This document shows positions 1 to 7,514 of a stretch of DNA of 32,483 nt, piece after piece. Made by a program: the position numbers and the translations under genes. The notes beneath the pieces are model-generated. The model saw nothing but the letters and a program-made list of their open reading frames with translations, was not told where the DNA came from and searched no databases. Source of the stretch: JANNVZ01 sp031418455 (GTDB lineage Bacteria > Bacteroidota > Bacteroidia > Flavobacteriales_D > Sanyastnellaceae); assembly GCA_031418455.1 (NCBI GenBank), contig JANOXJ010000225.1, forward strand, positions 1 to 32,483, written 5' to 3'. How positions within the stretch are numbered: the stretch's first letter is position 1; every line of letters starts with the position of its first letter.

Positions 1-1319
1 ATTTCCTTTCCATCAGCATCTACCAAACATGGTTGCACGCCCGGCATAGGCAAACCGGCATGGGCAGGTTTAGACTCGGTAATACCACTCAATGAGGTAA
101 GCATAATGCCACCCGTTTCTGTTTGCCACCATGTGTCCACAATGGGGCAATTTCCTTTACCTATTTTATCGTGATACCAGTGCCAAGCCTCTTCATTGAT
201 AGGTTCGCCTACACTGCCCAGCGTTTTTAATGATTTAAGACTATAAGGCTCCACAAACTGATCGCCACATGCCATAAGCGAGCGAATAGCTGTAGGTGCA
301 GTATAAAAAATTGACACCTTGTGTTTATCTATCACTTGCCAAAACCTGCCGGCATTTGGGTAGGTAGGAATGCCCTCGAACATAAGTGTGGTAGCACCAT
401 TGAGCAAAGGCCCATATAAAATGTAAGAATGTCCAGTAACCCAACCTATATCGGCCGAGCACCAAAAAATATCTGAATCATTGTATTGAAAAACATTTGT
501 AAATGAATAACCTGCATAAACCATGTAACCGCCACATGTATGCACCACTCCTTTTGGTTTACCTGTGCTGCCAGAGGTGTATAATATAAAAAGAGGATCT
601 TCGCTTTGCATAATTTCCGGTACACACACATCATTCACTTGCGCGGCCATGTCGTGCATCCATAGGTCTCTTCCATGTACCATTGTTACAGACAGGTGGC
701 ATCTATCTATTACCAACACAAGCTTTATACTTTCACAATTTTGCACAGCTTCATCTACTGTTGATTTTACAGCTATTTCCTTTGCGCCTCTTCGCATAGC
801 ATCGGTAGTAATTACAAAGGCGCATTGCGAATCATTTATTCTGTCGGCAATAGCATTGGCACTAAAGCCGGCAAAAACTACCGAATGCACAGCACCTATG
901 CGAGCGCAGGCAAGCACTGCATAGGCCACATCAGGTATCATGGGCATGTATATACATATCCTATCGCCTTTTTGTACACCCATAGCTTTAAGCACATTGG
1001 CCATCGTGCACACTTTGCTTAGCAATTGCTTATAGGTAATGTATTCCGATGGCTCGCTGGGTTCATTGGCCTCCCAAATTATAGCAGCCTTATCAGGAGT
1101 AGTGGCAGCATGTCTGTCCAGGCAGTTTACAGTAATATTTAATTCGCCACCGTCAAACCATTTTACCAATGGCTCAGCAAAATTCCATTTTAAAGTTGTA
1201 TGCCACGGTTTAGTCCAAATAAAATTTGAAGCTATATCATTCCAAAATTCTTCAGGCTCCGCAACACTTTTAGCATAAGCTGCTTCATACTGTTGCTTCG
1301 ATTTAATTCTGTACGACAT
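1..1319 (-). CDS. acs: Acetyl-CoA synthetase (AMP-forming), C-terminal part outside window
   Basis: Activates acetate to acetyl-CoA through acetyl-AMP in the cytoplasm. The reading frame runs from an ATG at 1319-1317 to the window edge without a stop, so about 439 of the roughly 630-650 residues usual for the family are present. The adenylation P-loop YTSGSTGKPKGVVH lies at about residues 247-260. The motif VDTWWQTETGG at about 394-404 contains the tryptophan pair whose second member closes the acyl pocket to acetate in characterised Acs enzymes, so acetate is the likely substrate rather than propionate. Other family blocks seen are WCSADIGWVTGHSY, YTAPTAIRSLM and LGSVGEPINEEAWHWY. The C-terminal subdomain with the acetylatable lysine is outside the window. 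It is divergent from the FKBP gene at 1427. I found no promoter match in the 107-base gap, only a weak 6-bp inverted repeat (1342-1347/1360-1365). Confidence 0.96.
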   Translation of the reverse strand, partial: MSYRIKSKQQYEAAYAKSVAEPEEFWNDIASNFIWTKPWHTTLKWNFAEPLVKWFDGGELNITVNCLDRHAATTPDKAAIIWEANEPSEPSEYITYKQLLSKVCTMANVLKAMGVQKGDRICIYMPMIPDVAYAVLACARIGAVHSVVFAGFSANAIADRINDSQCAFVITTDAMRRGAKEIAVKSTVDEAVQNCESIKLVLVIDRCHLSVTMVHGRDLWMHDMAAQVNDVCVPEIMQSEDPLFILYTSGSTGKPKGVVHTCGGYMVYAGYSFTNVFQYNDSDIFWCSADIGWVTGHSYILYGPLLNGATTLMFEGIPTYPNAGRFWQVIDKHKVSIFYTAPTAIRSLMACGDQFVEPYSLKSLKTLGSVGEPINEEAWHWYHDKIGKGNCPIVDTWWQTETGGIMLTSLSGITESKPAHAGLPMPGVQPCLVDADGKE

Positions 1320-1426
1320 AGAATATGAATTTGATTTTTTTAAGGGTGTTAAATAAAAGACCCTTGGTTCATAAATGCTCTTTTAGCACGGTGAATGTAT
1401 AAAATGTAACCAAGTAAATTACCACC

Positions 1427-2359
1427 ATGATAAAATTCACCGCAAAAATTGGGCAAGTATATTTCACCATGGCGTTTGTGATATTGATTGTATTGTCTGG
1501 TTGTGATACGCACCCCAGCTACACCGCCACTGAAGGTGGTCTTTATAAAAAACTAAATAAGTTTGGCGATTGCGAGCCTGCGTTAAAAGATGCTGAATTT
1601 TTTATAATGGAAGTGAGCTATAAAAAATACAATGGGCCAGATACAGGTTATCACTTTCAACTGCATCACAGCCGATTAATAGCGCCCCTAAATAATGCCA
1701 TACCCAGCGAAGAAGGAATAGGCGCTGTATTGATGAAAGAATTAGAAACCATGCACTGTGGCGATAACATTGCTTACATAGTGCCCTTTAGCGAAATAGA
1801 CAACAGCTACATAAGTGCATATGCAGGCAATGATATGTATAGTCTGGAACAAGAAATAGAACTCAATTTAGAATTGGTAAAAACCTTTACAAGACAAGGC
1901 TATCTGGATTATTTAATGTGGGCAGGGCAGCAGGGAGAGTTGGAAGAAACAGAAGCAATAGAATTGTTTTTGATGAATGATGGAGACAAAGAATTTGAAA
2001 AACACGGCACATGTTACATTGACTATACAATAAAAAACGAAGGCGACAGTGTAAAAGCCGGCAGAGAAATTTCGATAGAGTACACCACGCATTTGCTCAA
2101 CGAAAAATCGTTGGATAGCACTACCACCATGCGCTTTCCATTTGGCCGGCCTGGGCAAATAATAGGCGGCTTGCAATACGGATTAAGTTGGTTAAAAGAA
2201 GGCGAGCAGGCGCGCATATACCTGCCCTCTGCCCTTGCTTTTGGGCAAGATGGAAGTAGCACCGGCATAGTACCACGCAATACACCTATCTATTTTGACG
2301 TTAAGGTAACCGAAGTAAATACCGAAGAAGAAAATGGCCAAAAAGCCCAACCAAAATAG
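1427..2359 (+). CDS. Lipoprotein with two FKBP-type peptidyl-prolyl isomerase domains, the first degenerate
   Basis: The 310-residue product starts with a hydrophobic signal ending in a lipobox, LSGC, with Cys26 as the likely lipidated residue, so it should be an envelope lipoprotein. The C-terminal part (about 205-300) is a recognisable FKBP domain: FPFGRPGQIIGGLQYGL, then LKEGEQARIYLPSALAFG, then IVPRNTPIYFDVKV. FKBPs catalyse prolyl cis-trans isomerisation and help secreted proteins fold. Residues 35-130 can be aligned by eye to a second FKBP fold (GLYKKL start; LMKELETMHCGDNIAYIVPFSEI) but lack the usual active-site aromatics, so this copy is probably not catalytic. The gliding protein GldI is also an FKBP lipoprotein but is single-domain and shorter, so I do not use that name. 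The stop at 2357-2359 is followed in the same frame by 13 codons and then the TTG of the next gene, suggesting one transcript. Confidence 0.85.
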   Translation: MIKFTAKIGQVYFTMAFVILIVLSGCDTHPSYTATEGGLYKKLNKFGDCEPALKDAEFFIMEVSYKKYNGPDTGYHFQLHHSRLIAPLNNAIPSEEGIGAVLMKELETMHCGDNIAYIVPFSEIDNSYISAYAGNDMYSLEQEIELNLELVKTFTRQGYLDYLMWAGQQGELEETEAIELFLMNDGDKEFEKHGTCYIDYTIKNEGDSVKAGREISIEYTTHLLNEKSLDSTTTMRFPFGRPGQIIGGLQYGLSWLKEGEQARIYLPSALAFGQDGSSTGIVPRNTPIYFDVKVTEVNTEEENGQKAQPK

Positions 2360-2398
2360 AATTTTTACGTAAACACAGGCACTTCATCTACCCTACCA

Positions 2399-3829
2399 TT
2401 GAAGAAACTTGTATACATATGGCTCTTTTTACTGCTCTGCTTTAATGCGCAGGGGCAAGACAATCTGGGCATTGCCGGCAGTACCCGAGCACCTGTGAAT
2501 ACAGTTCTTACCAATCCTTCTTCCATTGTAGACTCAAGAGCATTTATCGACATTAACCTAGTAGGTTTTGGTATTTTTGCACGCAACAATTTTGCTTATC
2601 TGGATGGCAAAACATTTTCAGTGGCCAGCGTAAAGCAAATAGAAGCGCCATTGTACAACAGAAAAAGTGCACCCTACAATGCATATGCCGATGTAATAGC
2701 ACACGGCCCAAGTGCCACCTTTGCAGTAAAACAACATGCTTTTGGTTTATACACGGCAGCCCGTGTGGTGGCCGATGTTAGAGGTATATCAGAAAATTTT
2801 GGTTATTACATCACCGAAGGATTTCAATACCGCGAGCAAATGGGCACGCAACAAAATGTAAAAAATTTAAGAGCCAACGCCCTAGGTTGGGCCGAGGTGG
2901 GAATAAACTACGGAACCATATTGGCCAGAAGCGGCAATGCCATATTACAAGGTGGCGTAACAGTAAAACGCTTATTAGGTGTAGGTGGTGTTGGTCTTAG
3001 ATTAGACAATTGGAATTACACAGTGCAAGACAGCAGCACCATACAAACTCAAATATTCCAAGGCGAATATGGTTTTAACGACCCCACACAAGGAGGTATA
3101 AAACCGCAAGGCAAAGGATGGGGATTTGACTTAGGATTTACCTACAAAATGCGTAAGAGCAGCAGCCAAGGCTATATACCGCATAGCCCTTGTACTGACG
3201 GTGACTACCTATACCGCATTGGAGTATCGCTATTAGATGTAGGTAAAATAAATTTCAACGGCCCTTTTTACAGAAATGTATTTAACCAAAATGAGGGAAG
3301 CGAATGGAACGATTTTCAAGGTACCACTGCCGATGGCGTAAGTGATTTAGATAGCCTCATCAACAGCAATTTTAATCTTGCACAACAAAATGGAAAAGAT
3401 GGCAAATTCAAAATGAAATTGCCCACTGCCCTATCCATACAAGGAGACTATAATCTGGGCCACAATTTTTATTTGTACGGAGTGCTTACCTATGGCCTAC
3501 CCAGACTTAATAGCCTAGGCGTGCAACGTGCATCCTATTTGGGCATAGCACCACGCTGGGAAATAAAACGTTTTGAAGCATCGCTACCCATATCTATGTA
3601 CGAGTGGAAACAGCCGCAGTTTGGATTTGCTATGCGCCTCAACAGCATAATAATAGGAAGCGATAACCTATTGGGTATGCTCTTTAATCAAAATATATAC
3701 GGTGCTGATATTTATTTCAATTTGAAGTACACCATATTCCGCCATGGGAAATGCAAAACTAAAACGAGCAAACCAAAGGCTACCAAAAAACGCAGTGGCC
3801 ACGATGCATTGCCTTGCCCCTCTTGGTAG
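2399..3829 (+). CDS. DUF5723-type outer-membrane beta-rich protein
   Basis: The 476-residue product has a signal peptide (KKLVYIWLFLLLCFNAQGQ) and long alternating beta stretches such as YLYGVLTYGLPRLNSLGVQ and FGFAMRLNSIIIGSDNLLGM, as in the DUF5723 family of Bacteroidota, thought to be outer-membrane barrels. The function is unknown. The only available start is TTG at 2399: from the previous gene's stop at 2357-2359 the frame is open but has no ATG or GTG before it, and the signal peptide begins directly after the TTG. The fold seems to end near residue 445 (DIYFNLKYTIF). It is followed by a basic Lys/Thr-rich tail and then Cys-Pro residues, without the OmpA domain that some family members carry. 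That tail overlaps a second open frame (3744-3920). It forms a probable operon with the FKBP lipoprotein, which could help fold it. The family call comes from memory of its pattern and was not checked by search. Confidence 0.75.
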   Translation: MKKLVYIWLFLLLCFNAQGQDNLGIAGSTRAPVNTVLTNPSSIVDSRAFIDINLVGFGIFARNNFAYLDGKTFSVASVKQIEAPLYNRKSAPYNAYADVIAHGPSATFAVKQHAFGLYTAARVVADVRGISENFGYYITEGFQYREQMGTQQNVKNLRANALGWAEVGINYGTILARSGNAILQGGVTVKRLLGVGGVGLRLDNWNYTVQDSSTIQTQIFQGEYGFNDPTQGGIKPQGKGWGFDLGFTYKMRKSSSQGYIPHSPCTDGDYLYRIGVSLLDVGKINFNGPFYRNVFNQNEGSEWNDFQGTTADGVSDLDSLINSNFNLAQQNGKDGKFKMKLPTALSIQGDYNLGHNFYLYGVLTYGLPRLNSLGVQRASYLGIAPRWEIKRFEASLPISMYEWKQPQFGFAMRLNSIIIGSDNLLGMLFNQNIYGADIYFNLKYTIFRHGKCKTKTSKPKATKKRSGHDALPCPSW

Positions 3830-3920
3830 TATTCTATTGGGCATCTACGTTATTACTTATTTAAGAAAGGCTATAAAAAAACCACAGTGCAACGACCATG
3901 GTTTTCTAATCAATCAATAA
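3744..3920 (+). CDS. Possible small membrane protein overlapping the end of the DUF5723 gene
   Basis: A 58-codon frame starts with ATG at 3744, in the +1 frame relative to the DUF5723 gene, overlaps its last 86 bases and ends with TAA at 3918-3920, nine bases before the stop of the convergent DUF1573 gene. It therefore fills a gap that otherwise has no content. The predicted product has a basic N-terminus (MGNAKLKRANQRLPKNAVAT), one hydrophobic segment (LGSILLGIYVITYL) and a basic then polar tail. This is the layout of a one-helix inner-membrane protein with a positive cytoplasmic end. I do not recognise a family. It could instead be the displaced true tail of the DUF5723 protein after a frameshift, or chance. 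Confidence 0.38.
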   Translation: MGNAKLKRANQRLPKNAVATMHCLAPLGSILLGIYVITYLRKAIKKPQCNDHGFLINQ

Positions 3921-3928
3921 ACTGCTTT

Positions 3929-4381
3929 TCAATTTCCATTAGGAGCGCCAGTAGGTGCTTTTTGGGGAGCGTTGTCTTGCGCTGCCTGAGGGTCAGGTTT
4001 TACATTTCCTTTTATTCGAATAATCTTTACCGGTTCATTTGTGGCATTGGAAGTAACAGTAACAGATTTGTCAAAAGGGCCTACGCGCGATGTATCATAT
4101 TTTAGGGTAATAATAGAAGTTTCTCCTGGCATTATGGGATTATTGGGGCATTTAGGTGTAGTGCAACCACAACTTTTCTTACAGTCAGAAATAATTAATG
4201 GTTCGTTGCCAGTATTGGTAACTGCAAAGTTGCACGTTCCATCACTCTTAAACTCAATAGTGCCAAAATCGTGGACATCCTTGTCCAAAGTAAGTACAGG
4301 GCCACTTGTAAGTTGAACAGCTTTTTGAGCTTGAACAAGCATGCTTGCAGCTAAAGCGAATAGGACAAATAAATTTTTCAT
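3929..4381 (-). CDS. Secreted DUF1573 domain protein
   Basis: The 150-residue product has a signal peptide (MKNLFVLFALAASMLVQAQ) and one DUF1573 domain, an Ig-like ASPM-SPD-2-Hydin-type fold common in Bacteroidota periplasmic or surface proteins. Family marks are HDFGTIEF, FAVTNTGNEPLIISDCKKSC, GCTTPKCP, PGETSIITLKYDT and KSVTVTSNA. Four cysteines in the middle (CKKSCGC...C) may form disulfides or bind metal. The last 20 residues are rich in Pro, Ala, Gln and Asn, so are probably a flexible tail. The start is the ATG at 4381-4379. The upstream gap to 4577 holds a long hairpin (4530-4560) that belongs either to this gene's control or to the end of the neighbouring transcript. The biological role of the family is not established. 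Confidence 0.88.
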   Translation of the reverse strand: MKNLFVLFALAASMLVQAQKAVQLTSGPVLTLDKDVHDFGTIEFKSDGTCNFAVTNTGNEPLIISDCKKSCGCTTPKCPNNPIMPGETSIITLKYDTSRVGPFDKSVTVTSNATNEPVKIIRIKGNVKPDPQAAQDNAPQKAPTGAPNGN

Positions 4382-4529
4382 TGGAGTATAATTTTTAAAA
4401 GATTAAAGAAATAATTTTTTACTAAAAGTGAACTCAATCAGTTCCCTTCTGTAACGCAAATAATTCCCTCAATAGTTGCATGAAAATGATCCTTTAACTT
4501 TGATATAAATGCTTTAACAAGCCATTCTA

Positions 4530-4560
4530 AAATGAAATGTTATGGCTTAACATTTCATTT
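4530..4560. repeat. 13-bp perfect inverted repeat, 5-base loop
   Basis: AAATGAAATGTTA (4530-4542) is exactly mirrored by TAACATTTCATTT (4548-4560) around TGGCT. It lies 149 bases upstream of the DUF1573 start and 17 bases beyond the terminator stem of the T9SS gene on the same strand. It could be a second transcription stop for that gene, an mRNA 3'-end protector, or a DNA-binding site for DUF1573. The stem is AT-rich and has only a short, broken T-run on the minus strand. Confidence 0.6.
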
Positions 4561-4570
4561 GGATACCATC

Positions 4571-4601
4571 AAAAAAAAGCCATCTCAGAATTGAGATGGC
4601 T
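4571..4601 (-). terminator. Intrinsic terminator of the T9SS cargo gene at 4629-5612
   Basis: A 10-bp perfect stem, AGCCATCTCA (4578-4587) and TGAGATGGCT (4592-4601), with loop GAAT, is flanked by eight A residues at 4571-4578. On the minus strand this reads as a GC-containing hairpin followed by a T-run, 28 bases after the stop codon at 4629. Confidence 0.88.
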
Positions 4602-4628
4602 TTAGTAAAATATGTTTTTAATACCGGC

Positions 4629-5612
4629 TTATTTCTGCACTACCAGCGTATGCACCTCGCGCTTGCCAGCATGGGTAAGCACTACATTGTAATTGCCGTT
4701 AGCCAAACTTTGTGTTATTGTGAGTCTATTATTAGCAAGGCTGCCGGTAATAGTTTGCGTATAAACAATGCGGCCGGCTGCATCTATAATATCTAGATTG
4801 GCAACAGTATCTTTAAAGTCTATTGCGTTTTTGAATTGCAAATGAAATAGGTCTTTGTTTAAAGGGTTAGGAAATACATCCCAAACTGTAGCACTTGATG
4901 CCACCTTATCTTCTAAATCATTAGCTGCTTGATTTGCATTGACTACTACACCTCCAAATTGGCAAGAACCATCATTATAAGTAGCATGTGAATTATAGTT
5001 AGTGGCAGAGTTAGAGGTACATCCAAAAGTTTCAGCATCATCGGTAGAGAAAGTTAAGCCATAAGCATTCCATGCCTGTTGCGGACTTGTCCAGCCTTGC
5101 AAATTAAGCGTGCCTGTAACTGTGCCTGTAGTGGTGAACTGTGCAAGCAGAATAAGTTGATTGGCAGGTGCTACACATTCAGCATCGGTAGGCAATAGGA
5201 ACCAACCACCATTGCTGGTGCTAATAGAATTGCCAGAGTTAAACTGCTCAAAATTTAAACCCAACTCCCACATACCATTATTAGTGCTGGAGGTATACCC
5301 CAGAGTAATGTAAGAGTCGTAAACAAGTGTTGGGCTGGCAGCCACCACAGCATCATTTATACCCATAGCACTATTGGCACCAAGCGGATGCTGATAGAAT
5401 GGAGCGGTGCTCTGAATATTTAAAGGATGCGCAGCATTGCCGAACACCACGTGCAAAGAATGCTGAGCACTTGGCATTTGGGCAAATAGCCTGTAAGTGC
5501 TGCCTTGCACAGCATTGTTGTTATCTATCTTTTGCACTATCAATTGTGCCTCGTTTGCTAACGAACACAGCGCAAAGGTTTGCACCAGAAAAATGGCAAT
5601 TACTTTTTTCAT
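4629..5612 (-). CDS. Secreted protein with T9SS type A sorting domain
   Basis: The 327-residue product starts at ATG 5612-5610, where a standard signal peptide begins (MKKVIAIFLVQTFALCSLA). A longer in-frame reading up to 5798 is open but would bury this signal and overlap the fhs leader, so I reject it. The middle (about 20-215) is a beta-rich region without a domain I can name; motifs such as YDSYITLGYTSS and LTFSTDDAETFGC recall uncharacterised Bacteroidota secreted proteins. A Cys motif follows at 4962-5024 (GCTSNSATNYN...NDGSC), and a closely similar motif recurs in the giant protein at 26332-32448. The last 80 residues, from VFPNPLNKDLFHLQF through DAAGRIVYT to a final KREVHTLVVQK, form a T9SS type A signal, so the protein should be exported across the outer membrane and cleaved or anchored. 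Function unknown. Confidence 0.88.
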   Translation of the reverse strand: MKKVIAIFLVQTFALCSLANEAQLIVQKIDNNNAVQGSTYRLFAQMPSAQHSLHVVFGNAAHPLNIQSTAPFYQHPLGANSAMGINDAVVAASPTLVYDSYITLGYTSSTNNGMWELGLNFEQFNSGNSISTSNGGWFLLPTDAECVAPANQLILLAQFTTTGTVTGTLNLQGWTSPQQAWNAYGLTFSTDDAETFGCTSNSATNYNSHATYNDGSCQFGGVVVNANQAANDLEDKVASSATVWDVFPNPLNKDLFHLQFKNAIDFKDTVANLDIIDAAGRIVYTQTITGSLANNRLTITQSLANGNYNVVLTHAGKREVHTLVVQK

Positions 5613-5655
5613 TTTATTATTTGTAATAGAAGAGAGTGAAACTAAACAACATAGC

Positions 5656-5685
5656 CAAATATAAATACATCTAACAATAATCAAA
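5656..5685 (-). promoter_or_regulatory. Bacteroidota-type promoter for the T9SS cargo gene
   Basis: On the minus strand TTTG (5685-5682) and TATATTTG (5663-5656) are separated by 18 bases. The second matches the -7 consensus TAnnTTTG exactly. The usual spacing is about 19-21, so the -33 spacing is slightly short. Transcription would start near 5650, leaving a leader of about 40 bases before the ATG at 5612. Confidence 0.6.
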
Positions 5686-5810
5686 TGATTTTTTCCCTGA
5701 AATTTCCATACGATTTCCGTTAAAAAGTAGAATCCTAGAAACAATTGAAAAAACAATTTGTAATCAGACATTTTTTGCCCACCTTTCACCCCAAACAAAA
5801 TCCAAAACCT

Positions 5811-7487
5811 ATGGCCTTTCCTTCTGATTTAGAAATTGCACAAGCATGCAAGATGAAGCACATCAATGAAATTGCTTCACGCCTAAATATATCTATAGAT
5901 GATTTAGAACATTATGGCAAGTACAAAGCCAAGCTACCTCTTAATTTAATAGACGAAAACAAGGTACAGAAAAGCAAACTCATATTGGTATCGGCCATTA
6001 CACCAACACCTGCAGGCGAGGGCAAAACTACCACCTCTATAGGCGTAACAGAGGGGCTAAATAAGATAGGTAAAAATGCAGTAGTTGTGCTACGCGAACC
6101 ATCGCTTGGGCCGGTATTTGGTATAAAAGGTGGTGCAGCCGGAGGAGGTTACTCGCAAGTAGTGCCAATGGAAGACATCAATCTGCACTTCACAGGTGAT
6201 TTTTCTGCCATAGAAAAAGCCAACAATCTTTTGGCTGCTCTTATTGACAACAACTTACAAAACAAGCAAAACAACTTGGGTTTGGACCCAAGGCAGATAT
6301 ACTGGAAGCGCGTAATGGATATGAACGACCGCTCGCTGCGCAACCTAACTATAGGCCTTGGCGGCACTGCCAATGGCATACCGCGCCAAGATGGATTTAA
6401 TATTACTCCCGCAAGCGAAGTAATGGCTATACTCTGCATGAGTAAAAGCATAGAAGACCTGAAAACAAAACTTGGAAACATTTTCGTAGGTTTTACATAT
6501 GACAAAAGACCGATTTATGCCCGCGATTTAAAAGCACAAGGTGCCATGGCCTTGTTGCTTAAAGATGCTATAAAACCCAACCTGGTGCAAACACTGGAGG
6601 GCAACCCAGCCATAATACATGGCGGCCCATTTGCTAACATAGCCCAAGGCACTAACACCATTATAGCCACCAAAATGGGATTAACCATGTGCGACTATGC
6701 CGTAACAGAGGCAGGTTTTGGTGCTGATCTGGGTGCTGAGAAATTTATGAATATAAAATGTGGTTATGGCAATTTGAAACCAAATGCTATGGTGCTTGTA
6801 GCCACTATACGAGCGCTGCGCCACCATGGCGGTGCCAAAAAAGAAGAGTACAATACTGCATCGATGGAGCGTGTGCAAAAAGGATTTGAAAACCTGGAAA
6901 AGCATATTGAAAACTGCAGAAAATTTGGGTTGAATCCTGTGGTAGCCATCAATCATTTTCCTACAGATACTGATGAAGAAATAAACTATGTGATAGAAAA
7001 ATGCGCTGCTATGGGCACCAAAGCTGTGGTAAGCATGGGATTTGCCAACGGTGGCGAAGGCACCAAAAACCTAGCACAAGCGGTGGTAGACGAAATAGAA
7101 TCGGGCAAGAATAATTTTAAACCCTTGTATGACTGGAATAGCAGCGTAAAAGAAAAGATAAGCACTATAGCTAAAGAAATATATGGAGCTGATGATGTGC
7201 AATACACCAAGGAAGCTGAAAGCGATTTAAAAACGATAGATAAATTAGGACTAGCTGCATTGCCAATATGCATGGCCAAAACACAAAAAAGTTTTAGCGA
7301 TGACGAAAGTAAAATAGGCAGGCCACGTGGATTTAAAGTTACTGTGCGTGAATTTGAATTTGCAGTAGGTGCCGGATTTATAATACCCATATTGGGCGAA
7401 ATGATGCGCATGCCAGGCCTACCTGTAGTGCCTGCAAGCGAGGGCATGGACATAGACAACAACGGTGTGGTTACAGGTTTGTCTTAA
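5811..7487 (+). CDS. fhs: Formate-tetrahydrofolate ligase
   Basis: Catalyses formate + THF + ATP to 10-formyl-THF in the cytoplasm, feeding one-carbon units to purine and other synthesis. The 558-residue length matches the family. The nucleotide-binding loop TPTPAGEGKTTTSIG is at about 64-78. Other conserved blocks are REPSLGPVFGIKGGAAGGGY, QVVPMEDINLHFTGD, ITPASEVMAILC, TEAGFGADLGAEKF and GRPRGFKVTVREFEFAVGAG. The ATG at 5811 is chosen because the family N-terminus (DLEIAQACKMKHINEIA) starts right after it. A TTG-initiated extension from 5745 is not supported. Two stop codons in a row (TAATAA) end the gene, and alkC starts 27 bases later, so both are probably on one mRNA. Confidence 0.97.
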   Translation: MAFPSDLEIAQACKMKHINEIASRLNISIDDLEHYGKYKAKLPLNLIDENKVQKSKLILVSAITPTPAGEGKTTTSIGVTEGLNKIGKNAVVVLREPSLGPVFGIKGGAAGGGYSQVVPMEDINLHFTGDFSAIEKANNLLAALIDNNLQNKQNNLGLDPRQIYWKRVMDMNDRSLRNLTIGLGGTANGIPRQDGFNITPASEVMAILCMSKSIEDLKTKLGNIFVGFTYDKRPIYARDLKAQGAMALLLKDAIKPNLVQTLEGNPAIIHGGPFANIAQGTNTIIATKMGLTMCDYAVTEAGFGADLGAEKFMNIKCGYGNLKPNAMVLVATIRALRHHGGAKKEEYNTASMERVQKGFENLEKHIENCRKFGLNPVVAINHFPTDTDEEINYVIEKCAAMGTKAVVSMGFANGGEGTKNLAQAVVDEIESGKNNFKPLYDWNSSVKEKISTIAKEIYGADDVQYTKEAESDLKTIDKLGLAALPICMAKTQKSFSDDESKIGRPRGFKVTVREFEFAVGAGFIIPILGEMMRMPGLPVVPASEGMDIDNNGVVTGLS

Positions 7488-7514
7488 TAAAAAACAAGTA
7501 ACCTGCGCTAAGCA

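Noticed and set aside
565..1278. Plus-strand open frames across the acs gene
   Set aside because: They are antisense to a clear acs reading frame and have no recognisable protein features.
1342..1365. AAGGGT/ACCCTT inverted repeat between acs and the FKBP gene
   Set aside because: A 6-bp stem with a 12-base AT-rich loop is within chance expectation, and there is no supporting promoter next to it.
3878..3905. AAAACCA/TGGTTTT inverted repeat as a shared terminator of the convergent DUF5723 and DUF1573 genes
   Set aside because: Only 7 bp with a 14-base loop and few G-C pairs, and it lies within the possible small ORF; too weak to call.
5613..5798. 62-residue N-terminal extension of the T9SS cargo protein
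   Set aside because: It would precede a complete signal peptide at 5612, cross the promoter match at 5656-5685 and overlap the fhs leader.
5745..5810. 22-residue N-terminal extension of formate-THF ligase from a TTG
   Set aside because: The family N-terminus begins right after the ATG at 5811, and the extension has no resemblance to it.
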